The notes under the pieces were generated by a model, which saw only the letters and a list, made by a program, of their open reading frames with translations, made no database searches and was not told the DNA's origin. Below, piece after piece: positions 53,201-62,484 of a stretch of 64,000 bases of DNA. Both the position numbers and the translations under genes were made by a program. This stretch comes from Prevotella melaninogenica (GTDB taxonomy: Bacteria > Bacteroidota > Bacteroidia > Bacteroidales > Bacteroidaceae): positions 62,001 to 126,000 of the forward strand of contig NZ_CP072359.1 of the NCBI RefSeq assembly GCF_018128065.1, read 5' to 3'. Within the stretch, counting starts at the first letter, position 1, and the number at the start of each line of letters is the position of its first letter.

Positions 53201-53250
53201 CTATGGTGTAACAACGCTGTCATTATAGTGTCACGATGCTGACACCATAG
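53201..53250. repeat. Inverted repeat downstream of the giant tail gene
   Basis: CTATGGTGT and ACACCATAG are perfect 9-base arms around a 32-base loop. Inside, TATGGTGTAACAACGCTGTCA and TATAGTGTCACGATGCTGACA also repeat imperfectly. It sits 9 bases past the tail gene end, so it may act in termination or be a recombination site. Confidence 0.55.
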
Positions 53251-53258
53251 TGAGCGCT

Positions 53259-56200
53259 TTATTCGCTTATCTCAACTTTTCCACGGAAGGCAAGCCGAGA
53301 ACAGACGCTCGAACTCGACCGCGATGATGTGGTTAGCGCATCCGCAAAGACGAGACCGCCATCCGCCGACGCACCGCGACACGAACGCCCGACAACACGG
53401 CTTCTTGCATGATTATACCATTGTCCATCGGCATAGTTGGATGCCCATCTGCTATCATCAGAGCTTACTCTTGAAGCGATAATGTCACAATAGCGTCCAT
53501 GTCTTACACGTGCTATACAGTAACTGCTGTCTTTAGTCCCTTGCACAAGTCGTTCTGTCTTGCTGATTGGGTCATAGATATGCCATACAGCGTCTGTCGG
53601 ATAAGTGTTAACCTCTACCGTCTTGTCTTTCATATATTGACGATAAGACGGTATATTCACGGCAACATTATCTTCCCACTCATAATAAACACCAAAGAAA
53701 CTCTCAAAACCTAAGCACTTTGTTCCTCTATTATCTTCACGTCTACTATCAGAGTTGCCAATATCATCACGATAGCCTGTAACATCACTACTACCATAGC
53801 CATAACCACAAATCAACTGTGAATCACGTGTTCCTGACAATGAGAACCAGAGAACAGCCATCAGCTTAGACATATCATAGTCTATCATCTGATAGCCATT
53901 ACCTCTGCGGTGTGCAAGATTTTGGAAGTCTTTATAGGTAAACTCCATCTTGCGTACAGGTGTGTTAGTTGCATAACCCTCCTCGTCGTATAGCCATTCA
54001 GAAGATGTACGGTTATTATTACTACCTCTCTGCACTGTTGCTCCAGATACAGAACGCAGTCTAAGTAGACTATCTACTGATGCTTGATAGACACCCAATA
54101 ACCATGGCTCATTGCGTACCCAATCAGGCTCAACGGCTTCTATCTCTGCACTGTCTACTGCAATAGCCTCTAATTCAGCGTTTACATTACTTGACGAGAA
54201 TACAAACTCATTAGCGCCTTGTGGCACATCTATAAAGACGTAGTCTCCATCGATGAAGTCAAAGGCGGTATTGCCTATTGCAAGATTGTACTTCGATATG
54301 ATAGTGCCTGCTGCATTCAGAAAACATGCTCCTACTGTGGCATTATTCATACCTGGCCATCTGACCTGCTTCATTCCTGCAACATCAATCTTGTAAACAT
54401 CTACATTTGACACCTCAGCAAGGATACCAGCACTATCCAAGGTACTTTCGTTTAATCTGATTTTTTCAGACATCACGCCAGTATTAGCTTTCAGCAGGAT
54501 ATCTTTCAGCTTCTTTCGTGTGACACGCTTAGCAGTAGATAATGGCTCCGTTGTCAGACTACTCCATGCAATATATTTCTTCTGATTCTTGAAGTCATTG
54601 ATACCTTTGTACCACATTGCAGGACAACGCATCATCACGTCAAAGCCGTCGGCAGCCTTATCGGTATAGTCAAATTCAACTCCGTTAGCAAGGTTGTGAT
54701 AATTCGTTTCTGAAACCTTAACGCCCTCCCACACGTTTCTTTCCGTGTTGAGTTTTCCCTTAACTGGTATAAGCTGCTGTCTAATCTTGGCTACATGTGC
54801 GCTTGGCACAAAGTCATTAGAAAACATCTGACCTGTCTCATTGTCGAGGTTACTGATATTAGCAGGGTCATCAACAGTATCGTCAAAGACTATCAGTGAG
54901 TATTGCGACTGATGTATTGTCAAGTTTGGATAATACTCTTTCAAAGCTGCAAGCTTGCTATCTTCAACATACTTCGTAAGCGTCCATGTTCCACTTAGAC
55001 CATCGCAGATGTTAGTGTGTTCCGAGTTAATACCACGTGTACCCATTTCTTTCATTGCAGATAGTGCGGTATCTTTCTTAGAACAATCAACGTCTTTTAT
55101 CAAAATGGTACTAATCGTAGCACCGGCAGCAACAGCATCTTCTAATATTCTTACTGGGTCTATATTCGAACATCTGTGTATACGCACGCTACTTACATTA
55201 CTCAAGCCCTCGTAGGTCAAGCCTCCATTAGGATAAGTAACTTTTGGCATACCTACAAACACAATGTCTGTCATACTTGCAGGGAACTGTGCTACTTCTA
55301 AAGGACAAGCCTCAGCTGGAGTAAATGTACGCAATGTACTACCCTTAGCAAGGAATGTCTTTAAGCGTGGGCAGTTTTCTGCTCGCACACTAAGCACCTT
55401 GGTGTGTTGTATGTCAATCTTCTTTAAGAATGGCATTGCAGGAAGATTGAGAGAAGTCAGAACGCCTGTTGTGTAGGCAGGCGTATAGCTTTCTCCGCCA
55501 ACAATCAATTCTTCCAATAGTGTGCAAGTACTGATGTCGAAACCCTCTTGCTTTGGTGTGCAAGCCGAAATATCAAGCACCGACAATTTGTCTGCACCAA
55601 ACACATACACCATCTTGCCACTCTCCTGTGCTGCGTTGGCTCTTAAGGTGTAAGTCTCACCTGCTCTTAGGTAACAGCTATCTGTAACCGTATCCGCACG
55701 GTCTTCACCTAATCCAAAGAAGCCATCTTGCGCTGCTGTTATCTTGATTGAGATTTCTCCCATCATACGTGCTTTGAATGGTGCAGTATATAAGTCGCCT
55801 ACTTGATAATAGCCGTCACGCAGCTTAAAGCGTTTACGCTGGTAGTCAGGTAAGTCCTCTAAACGCAAACCGTGAAGTGCATAGAAGTAGTTGGCTGCTG
55901 CTGTAGAGTTCTGAATATACTTACGTTCACCATCGAAAGAACTGATAACCTTTGCCCAACGTGACAAACGCTTTGTAATCCAATAGTAATAGCAGCCATC
56001 AGCACTGAACACTTTTCTACTATTGCGCTCTGTCTTACGCATAGCAGCTGCTACTTCATGTAGTGTAATGGTTGTTGTACCACTATCGTCTATCCATAAG
56101 TTTGGTGCTGCATACGTCTGTACGAATGTTACACTATCCCAACCTTGATATAGATGTGAAGTAACGGCATCCATATCCCAAGGAATTGTAAGGCCACAAT

Positions 56201-59200
56201 CATTATCGCTACGATCTACACAGTCTCCATCGTACCAATGATTAAAGTAGGCTCGTATCGTTCCATCTGGCTCCAAATAGAAGGCAATCATCATATTCTT
56301 ACTACGCTGGTCTACTGCTGCCTTGTAATCGGACGCAATTGTGTAGCAACACAATGAATATGGATTGGCGTACTTATGTACTTCTTGCTGCCATTTCTTT
56401 AGTCGATTTTCCTTTGTTCCTGGTACTGACACACCACCAAGTGTAATGTTCCCATTTGCTTCTGTCTGATGTTGGTTACATTGCTGTGAGAACACAAGCC
56501 ACTTGTAAAGGTTATAAGGGACCTTCTTGCCGGCTTTGTAAAACTCTTCAAGATTGTCATCATCAGGATATCGAGTTTCATAATAACTCATCCAGATGGG
56601 TGCTCCTGTTGCAGGGTCAATACGCATCATGTCATCAAGACTGTTCACGCCCTGACCCCAACATAGGCTATCATACTTTAAGTATTCGTAGCACTCTGTT
56701 GGATTTACAACTCGTCCTATAACACTCCATTTCTTAGTAGCCTTGTTAAAGGTCATACTGCCAGTAGTGTCTATCCAGTTGCCACCTTGATACTGTACAT
56801 AGTGGTCATCACTGGTCTTGTACACATTCTGCCAAGTGTAGTTCTTAACATCATCTGCAAGGACTTCTGCAAGCGTTTTGTCGACTGCAACAGGCTTTTC
56901 TACAGCCTGTACCTCTCGCATAGCACCCTTACCGTCATTCTCTATTACAAAATGCTTATTACCACAATACTCACTAAGAACATAGATATTTCCTGCAATT
57001 AATTGGGTAGTGTCTGCTAACACTTGCGACTTAAAAGCTGTTAGTGCTTGATTCTGTGCTGCTACGAGTTCTATAAAGTCACCATAGTTGAGGCACTTCT
57101 TACTATATCCGTTTACCCCCTTGAAGCCAAAGAAGTCGGCATCACCTTTATCGGCATTGAAGTTTGCCTTAGCATGGAAATACGCCTTGGTAGGGTTCTC
57201 GGCATCGCTGTGGTTCATTCGGCTATCGGTGCGGAACAAAGCGCATGGAACGCTATCAATGCTGGTGTGTATCTCATACTCACCCTCATTGTACACCTGT
57301 GCTGGTGTCATGTACTTTTCACCCAGTGCTATTTGAGTCTCGTTCATCAATTCCATCATAGCACCGTTGTGTGCACCGCAACTATCGGAATAGTCCACCT
57401 TAATACAGATGATGTTAGTAAAGTTTCCACCCTCCACAACTTGTATGCGGTTCTTAGCAGCCATTTTCACACACTTATCATACTTGCTAAGTGCATCAGC
57501 ATTGCCAGGGAACATAGTCTGAATTTCTTCACGTGTATGCAATAAGGTGACAATGGCTATCTTCATCTTACCTTTCTTATTCTTAATAGGTCGCCATGAT
57601 GATGTTGTGCCTTGATTGGTCTGCGTGATACCGATTATCTTGCAGTTCTGCCAAGGGCGGTCTGGGAAGTAGCAATACCAGTCAACTATCTGTTTTGTTT
57701 TCTTGTCTCCATCTTTCGTTTCAAGATAGTCAGGATAGTTTGCTGCAATATCTTCTGCATCTGGATTCTTACAGATAGCACATACCATCAGACCTGCGTC
57801 AAGACATTTCTGCATCGTTGGACGGTCTTTGGTCGTTCCCTCTGCGGTAATACTTGCCATAACATTGTTCTGCTCATACTCTCCAATCATCGCTGTGGTA
57901 TCTGTCAAGCCAACAAGATAGTTATAGCATGCTTGAATATAGTTGTAGTAAGTATTCCATGCTGTCAACTCGTAGAGGTACACATCTGCTTTGTGTCCAT
58001 CGAAATGAATAGTTGAGCTATGATTTGCTAACTCACCAGCTTTATATGCGACAGCACCAGCCTCATCACCATTTAAGAACACCTTAATAACACCAATACC
58101 TCCGTATGGTGCAATCGTAGATGGTTCAAACACAATATCGAAGCGTGTTGGCTTATCATTGACGTATGGCACAAGTGCTGTTGTTGCCGCATCTGTAAGA
58201 GAGCCATTAGTCGCTACGATGAGTTCTTCTCCTGTCAGAACAAAGCCCAACTTCTCACCCATACATTTAATAAGGTGTGCATTGCGGTCTGCAACATTCT
58301 TGGTCATGACGGTGAATGAGAATGCCAAGCCATTCGTTTCGATAGCGTTCGAAGCAAAAGGTTGATAAGTACACTCTGCTGTTACATCTTCTGCAATACG
58401 TAATGCCATACGTCCTTTGTCACCAGCTGTACCATAATCGCTTGTACCGAAGCTATCTTTTACAAAGCCATTAGTTGTGTAGTTTGCACCATTTACATTA
58501 ATACTTACAGGCAGTCCATCTGATGTGACCGTCTTTATCGTTTTATCACTATCAGCATTACTACGCTCTGCCATACTGAATTTAAGTACAGCACCTTCGG
58601 TTTCACTGATAGGAAGTAACGTACCACTAATAGTAACCTTATACGATTCTTTTAATGTGGAATCACCGCTATTAACACTAAAGAGTAGGTTGTCTCCGTC
58701 GTGGTAGCCGATAAGACGTCTGTTTATCACCTGTGTAGTATCACGAGCCATCACCTGTCGTGTGATTATCTCTGTCTTGCTTGTTGTCTCGTTGGTAAGT
58801 GAAATAACAGCCTCTGGACGTGATGTGCTACGCTGATAAACTGCCACATCAAAAATGACTGTAGCATATAGTTTCTTCTTCCCCTCACTGTCATCACTCC
58901 AACGTGCCACTACAATAGGCTTGTCGTAGTCATCAAGGCTACTATCCTGCTGAATGACCATAACGGCAGTATGCAAGATATTACCTTTCACACCAGACGC
59001 AACATCTTGACCTTGTATGCGAATAGGATAAGCACCATGCGCTAATCCTGTCGGGTCTATTCTTACAGAGTGTGAATACGTATCTGTAATAACAGTAGTC
59101 TCTAACGGCTGCCACGTGCCGTCTCTGAATAATTCAATTGTGGTACGGATACCTTTATCGCTACTATTCTTTGGGAAAGAATACATCAAGATGTTCTTTG

Positions 59201-61349
59201 CGTTTCCTCCCACTTCAAGGCTTGTGTCTTTGGTGTAGTGTAGGGTCTGCACACTCACGCAAGTTACATCTACGGCTACTACAGATAGGTTCTTGCTTGC
59301 AGTATTACCACTATCGTCTACAACTACCATCTGCAAGCTGCCTTGTCCTGCATTTACATAGAGTGGACTCAAATCAAAGACAAAGCTATAATCTTCCAAG
59401 GTTGAAGATGATGGTTTCTTTGTGTCGAATGTTGCAACGACTTTCTTTGTGGTACGATCTACAAACTGTACGTTTGTAATACTATTACTTGTTTCTTGAT
59501 TTCCTGCCTTTGTGATACTCAAGATAGAAGCATGTACGTTGAATAATCCACCAGCTTTACCATACAAAGGATTCTCTTTGAATGCAATAGCTATGGTTGT
59601 ACCACCAACAGAAGAGCCAGTACCGACAACGAACTGCTGCTCGTCACCTATACTTTCTCCTGCTTCATTCGTCATCTGTAGTTTTACAACACCCTCTGTT
59701 TCTGTGTTAACCTTTAGATTGGTTGGGATGTGCTTGTACGCACCTGCACTTGAAAAGGCTTTCTCTTCATTGTTCCTTGGTGTGCCTGTTAACTCCACCT
59801 TTGCTGTGCCTCCACCTCCAAAGGCAACCCATGGCTTCAAGTCTGCTGGATTGATGTCTGGTACTTCACGAGTAAATTGGAATGTTGCCCATACGTGTGC
59901 TCCATTGCTATCTTTCTCGGCCGTCTTGAAAGTAAGTACTGCTCCGCTTCTGAAATAGGTAAAACCGCTTGCTTGTTCCAAATCTTGGACTGCCTTAATA
60001 GCTGTACTCAATGTATACTCAACGTCTGGGCAAAGCGTATTGACGTTGAGGGTGTTTCCTATATTCGTGCCGTTTGCGCCAAAATCTTTCCAGTTACCCT
60101 CTTTGTTCCAACTCTCTGTATTGACCCACTGCTTAGATACCCAACCATTATTAGGTGTGTTGAATGTAAGGACGATACCAGGAATCATTATCTTCTCCTT
60201 GCCCTTGTACTCGCTAATCTTTTCCAAAGCAACAGAGAAAGTCATGTCTCTATTCTCCATACCTAATAGCTTGTTGACATTCACAACGCCACGAGCAACG
60301 GCTGCCTTCTCATCGTCCTGCAATGCTTCAATATCTCTTTGCGAATTGGCAAGGTTCTGTTTTAGTTCTGCACCTTCATTACCAGGAAATGCTGTCCCAG
60401 CTGTATAGCCCAATGCAAGGTCTGAACCAATAGGGGCTAATTTCGTCCCACTCCACCTATAGGTAATATTGTCAGAAGAATCAATATATACCTTACCACT
60501 TGCAGGGGTGCGACCATCTTTAGAATCAGTACCGTAATTGTCCGCATCAGACCAATCAGCATAATATGTGGTTGTACTATCTTCGTCCGATGTTACTGCT
60601 AATACAAACTTATTCTTAGCTCTGTTATAGATAACCTTAGCATGTTCGTCTTTTGATGACTTCTCTGTAGCTTGCTGCTGTGCTGTCAAGCTATCCATGC
60701 AACCATCAAACTCTATGACATCATCAACATAACTTGGCAAGTGAACAGCTGGTACTTTGCCATCTTCATCTAAAGGAGCAATACCATTTGCCTTGCCTTT
60801 CGAGTCTTTTATAGTGGTTAATTCAGCATTTACATCAGATGCAGCTTTCTTAGCATTTTCGGCAGTCTGCTGTGCTGTCTCAACGGCTGTGCGAGTTTGG
60901 TTCACACTATCGCCTTGTGTCGTTACTTGTGTTTTGAGTGCCTTTACATCATCTTTGATACCCTTAACATCTGTCTTCGTAGCGTTAAGGTCACCCTGCA
61001 ATTCAGATATGTTGCTATTATATTGCTCACTATCCACTGTAGGGTTTCCGCCATTCTCTCCTGTTGCTACCCATGCACCACCATCAGCTACATAAATAGG
61101 ACTTGGCAAGCTACGTCCAACAATAGCCCACCAGCCGTCATGTGGACGTGGGTATGCCTCACGAAGTTTCTCGACAGTAGTAAAAAGACCCTTGTTGGCT
61201 GACTTGACATTCTTAGCCTCAAGCCAACCATCTACTTTACAATTGCCTTTTATATGAGTATTTCCTTGAACAGTAGCATTGCCACCTATGGAAGTATTAC
61301 GACCTACTGATACGTCACCGTCTAATTGCGTTGTCTTTACAGAACTCAT
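53259..61349 (-). CDS. Giant phage tail protein with variable-type lectin-like C-terminus
   Basis: The 2696-residue protein is the longest in the window. In order: a repeat-rich head (about 1-50), a coiled coil (about 113-180), a lectin/LamG-like beta-sandwich (about 1000-1130), a leucine-rich-like region (about 1900-2080), and a C-terminal domain (about 2440-2696) of the lectin/FGE-like type ending WYNHARSRVVGRS, GGLVFADA and SRLAFRGK. Such ends are found in tail tips and in diversity-generating targets of Bacteroidota phages. It is probably the receptor-binding tail spike/fibre. The start ATG overlaps the stop of the connector-like gene (ATGA). Confidence 0.75.
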   Translation of the reverse strand: MSSVKTTQLDGDVSVGRNTSIGGNATVQGNTHIKGNCKVDGWLEAKNVKSANKGLFTTVEKLREAYPRPHDGWWAIVGRSLPSPIYVADGGAWVATGENGGNPTVDSEQYNSNISELQGDLNATKTDVKGIKDDVKALKTQVTTQGDSVNQTRTAVETAQQTAENAKKAASDVNAELTTIKDSKGKANGIAPLDEDGKVPAVHLPSYVDDVIEFDGCMDSLTAQQQATEKSSKDEHAKVIYNRAKNKFVLAVTSDEDSTTTYYADWSDADNYGTDSKDGRTPASGKVYIDSSDNITYRWSGTKLAPIGSDLALGYTAGTAFPGNEGAELKQNLANSQRDIEALQDDEKAAVARGVVNVNKLLGMENRDMTFSVALEKISEYKGKEKIMIPGIVLTFNTPNNGWVSKQWVNTESWNKEGNWKDFGANGTNIGNTLNVNTLCPDVEYTLSTAIKAVQDLEQASGFTYFRSGAVLTFKTAEKDSNGAHVWATFQFTREVPDINPADLKPWVAFGGGGTAKVELTGTPRNNEEKAFSSAGAYKHIPTNLKVNTETEGVVKLQMTNEAGESIGDEQQFVVGTGSSVGGTTIAIAFKENPLYGKAGGLFNVHASILSITKAGNQETSNSITNVQFVDRTTKKVVATFDTKKPSSSTLEDYSFVFDLSPLYVNAGQGSLQMVVVDDSGNTASKNLSVVAVDVTCVSVQTLHYTKDTSLEVGGNAKNILMYSFPKNSSDKGIRTTIELFRDGTWQPLETTVITDTYSHSVRIDPTGLAHGAYPIRIQGQDVASGVKGNILHTAVMVIQQDSSLDDYDKPIVVARWSDDSEGKKKLYATVIFDVAVYQRSTSRPEAVISLTNETTSKTEIITRQVMARDTTQVINRRLIGYHDGDNLLFSVNSGDSTLKESYKVTISGTLLPISETEGAVLKFSMAERSNADSDKTIKTVTSDGLPVSINVNGANYTTNGFVKDSFGTSDYGTAGDKGRMALRIAEDVTAECTYQPFASNAIETNGLAFSFTVMTKNVADRNAHLIKCMGEKLGFVLTGEELIVATNGSLTDAATTALVPYVNDKPTRFDIVFEPSTIAPYGGIGVIKVFLNGDEAGAVAYKAGELANHSSTIHFDGHKADVYLYELTAWNTYYNYIQACYNYLVGLTDTTAMIGEYEQNNVMASITAEGTTKDRPTMQKCLDAGLMVCAICKNPDAEDIAANYPDYLETKDGDKKTKQIVDWYCYFPDRPWQNCKIIGITQTNQGTTSSWRPIKNKKGKMKIAIVTLLHTREEIQTMFPGNADALSKYDKCVKMAAKNRIQVVEGGNFTNIICIKVDYSDSCGAHNGAMMELMNETQIALGEKYMTPAQVYNEGEYEIHTSIDSVPCALFRTDSRMNHSDAENPTKAYFHAKANFNADKGDADFFGFKGVNGYSKKCLNYGDFIELVAAQNQALTAFKSQVLADTTQLIAGNIYVLSEYCGNKHFVIENDGKGAMREVQAVEKPVAVDKTLAEVLADDVKNYTWQNVYKTSDDHYVQYQGGNWIDTTGSMTFNKATKKWSVIGRVVNPTECYEYLKYDSLCWGQGVNSLDDMMRIDPATGAPIWMSYYETRYPDDDNLEEFYKAGKKVPYNLYKWLVFSQQCNQHQTEANGNITLGGVSVPGTKENRLKKWQQEVHKYANPYSLCCYTIASDYKAAVDQRSKNMMIAFYLEPDGTIRAYFNHWYDGDCVDRSDNDCGLTIPWDMDAVTSHLYQGWDSVTFVQTYAAPNLWIDDSGTTTITLHEVAAAMRKTERNSRKVFSADGCYYYWITKRLSRWAKVISSFDGERKYIQNSTAAANYFYALHGLRLEDLPDYQRKRFKLRDGYYQVGDLYTAPFKARMMGEISIKITAAQDGFFGLGEDRADTVTDSCYLRAGETYTLRANAAQESGKMVYVFGADKLSVLDISACTPKQEGFDISTCTLLEELIVGGESYTPAYTTGVLTSLNLPAMPFLKKIDIQHTKVLSVRAENCPRLKTFLAKGSTLRTFTPAEACPLEVAQFPASMTDIVFVGMPKVTYPNGGLTYEGLSNVSSVRIHRCSNIDPVRILEDAVAAGATISTILIKDVDCSKKDTALSAMKEMGTRGINSEHTNICDGLSGTWTLTKYVEDSKLAALKEYYPNLTIHQSQYSLIVFDDTVDDPANISNLDNETGQMFSNDFVPSAHVAKIRQQLIPVKGKLNTERNVWEGVKVSETNYHNLANGVEFDYTDKAADGFDVMMRCPAMWYKGINDFKNQKKYIAWSSLTTEPLSTAKRVTRKKLKDILLKANTGVMSEKIRLNESTLDSAGILAEVSNVDVYKIDVAGMKQVRWPGMNNATVGACFLNAAGTIISKYNLAIGNTAFDFIDGDYVFIDVPQGANEFVFSSSNVNAELEAIAVDSAEIEAVEPDWVRNEPWLLGVYQASVDSLLRLRSVSGATVQRGSNNNRTSSEWLYDEEGYATNTPVRKMEFTYKDFQNLAHRRGNGYQMIDYDMSKLMAVLWFSLSGTRDSQLICGYGYGSSDVTGYRDDIGNSDSRREDNRGTKCLGFESFFGVYYEWEDNVAVNIPSYRQYMKDKTVEVNTYPTDAVWHIYDPISKTERLVQGTKDSSYCIARVRHGRYCDIIASRVSSDDSRWASNYADGQWYNHARSRVVGRSCRGASADGGLVFADALTTSSRSSSSVCSRLAFRGKVEISE
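53280..53400 (-). other. Candidate variable region at the 3' end of the tail gene
   Basis: These 120 bases (codons about 2650-2690) are about 64% GC (77 of 120 counted from 53281), while the 60 bases just before them in the gene are 43%. Many codons end in C or T with Ser, Arg, Gly and Asp, the usual look of a diversified repeat. No template copy or reverse transcriptase is seen in the window. Confidence 0.45.
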
Positions 61350-61984
61350 ATTAATGCTGATTTTGCTAAATCTGACAACGCCTTGCTTAAATCAGCATTG
61401 CCATAAGTTGTTAATACTAATGATGCTATAGTGTAAACTACAGCTTGGTAGCAGCGTTCGCAAATCTCGATACCATCATCTTCATCTATTACTGGATAAG
61501 GAAGATAGACAGCTCTACTTACCATAGCATCCTCACTCTTACAAGAATAAAATTCCAAAGCTCTACCCTCTGGGCGAATAGCTATTGCACATACAGGCTT
61601 CTGAGGAGTACCACGTATGCCCTTAAAGCGGCTACTTTGCTTTTTGTATTCTGCATCGTCCTCACTGATAGCATTATATACAGCACGCTCCCAGTCATCC
61701 ATTTGGAATACTACAAGACGCATGAAGTTCTCAGGAAGCAAACACCAACCGCTTTCAAGTTCTTTCCAGTAGATGGCGTCTCCAAAGTTGTTACCTCCGT
61801 CAAGTAGGTATGCAGGAGCCGTACTATGTATTCTTTTTACAGCATCTGTAACCTTTGACTTGATAATATCGTTTAAGGAAAGAGTGTCCACATCATCAAA
61901 GCCTATCAGTGTTTCACTGGACATATTTTGGTCTATTGCTATGCGAACGTCTTTTGCTATTTCATCAAGACGATATACTTTCAT
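61346..61984 (-). CDS. Phage structural protein, possible connector
   Basis: The 212 residues carry helical segments (DEIAKDVRIAIDQNM, LNDIIKSKVTDAVKRIH), and later FYSCKSEDAMVSRAVYLP and CYQAVVYTIASLVLTTYG. Position between the capsid and tail genes suggests a head-tail connector or adaptor. No family name is known to me. It shares 4 bases with the tail gene (ATGA), so translation is coupled. Confidence 0.6.
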   Translation of the reverse strand: MKVYRLDEIAKDVRIAIDQNMSSETLIGFDDVDTLSLNDIIKSKVTDAVKRIHSTAPAYLLDGGNNFGDAIYWKELESGWCLLPENFMRLVVFQMDDWERAVYNAISEDDAEYKKQSSRFKGIRGTPQKPVCAIAIRPEGRALEFYSCKSEDAMVSRAVYLPYPVIDEDDGIEICERCYQAVVYTIASLVLTTYGNADLSKALSDLAKSALI

Positions 61985-61996
61985 TGTATAGAACTG

Positions 61997-62413
61997 TTAC
62001 TTATCCAAACCCTCGAATTCAATGTTATTAGCCTTTGCAACTTCGAGGATAGTCTTAAGGCTACGAAGTGACGTACGACTAATACCCAATGTGTCTGCAA
62101 GGTAGTTCTTAGCTTCTCCCAAGTCATTCACAGCAATTTTCTGAATATTGCCGTCCTCTCTCTCTCCTATGGAGGTATACTCTTCACCATCAGTACCTGT
62201 TTCTGATGTATTCTCAGGTTCCTCAGTATGGTCAAGTGAAAATAAATCTCCGAAACGATAGTGTCGTTCGATAGCATTCTGTAATTCTTCACTATCAGTT
62301 GAAAAGACGCTGCCACCATTTGATAATGCAATAAAGGATAGATGCATGCTTTCTCCACCATCAAGAGTAACGTTAATTGCGATATGCGAATCTGATATAT
62401 AATGCTTTGTCAT
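61997..62413 (-). CDS. Phage protein, possible head-tail region
   Basis: The 138 residues from the ATG at 62413 (TKHYISDSHIAINVTLDGGE) contain an acidic middle (TEEPENTSETGTDGEE) and a helical end (DLGEAKNYLADTLGISRTSL). An in-frame ATG at 62455 adds residues that lie on the terminator hairpin, so I prefer the later start. It is placed after the capsid gene, where connectors and decoration proteins stand. Function unknown. Confidence 0.6.
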   Translation of the reverse strand: MTKHYISDSHIAINVTLDGGESMHLSFIALSNGGSVFSTDSEELQNAIERHYRFGDLFSLDHTEEPENTSETGTDGEEYTSIGEREDGNIQKIAVNDLGEAKNYLADTLGISRTSLRSLKTILEVAKANNIEFEGLDK

Positions 62414-62425
62414 GTCTTTATAAAT

Positions 62426-62462
62426 AAAAAGGGATGGGATGTACGAGAATCCCACCCCTTAG
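62426..62462 (-). terminator. Terminator after the capsid gene
   Basis: On the minus strand GGGGTGGGATTC pairs with CATCCCATCCC (one or two mismatches) around a 5-base loop, then TTTTTAT. It lies between the capsid gene and the next gene, so transcription past it may be reduced, which suits a highly made capsid. Confidence 0.75.
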
Positions 62463-62484
62463 TGTTATTAATTATTATTTGCTG

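Noticed and set aside
53259..53420. Full diversity-generating retroelement
   Set aside because: No reverse transcriptase, accessory gene or A-rich template copy was seen nearby, so only the target-like tip is reported.
56787..61202. Many plus-strand frames of 70-165 codons opposite the giant tail gene
   Set aside because: They are antisense shadows in an 8-kb gene; Cys/His-rich and without starts or motifs.
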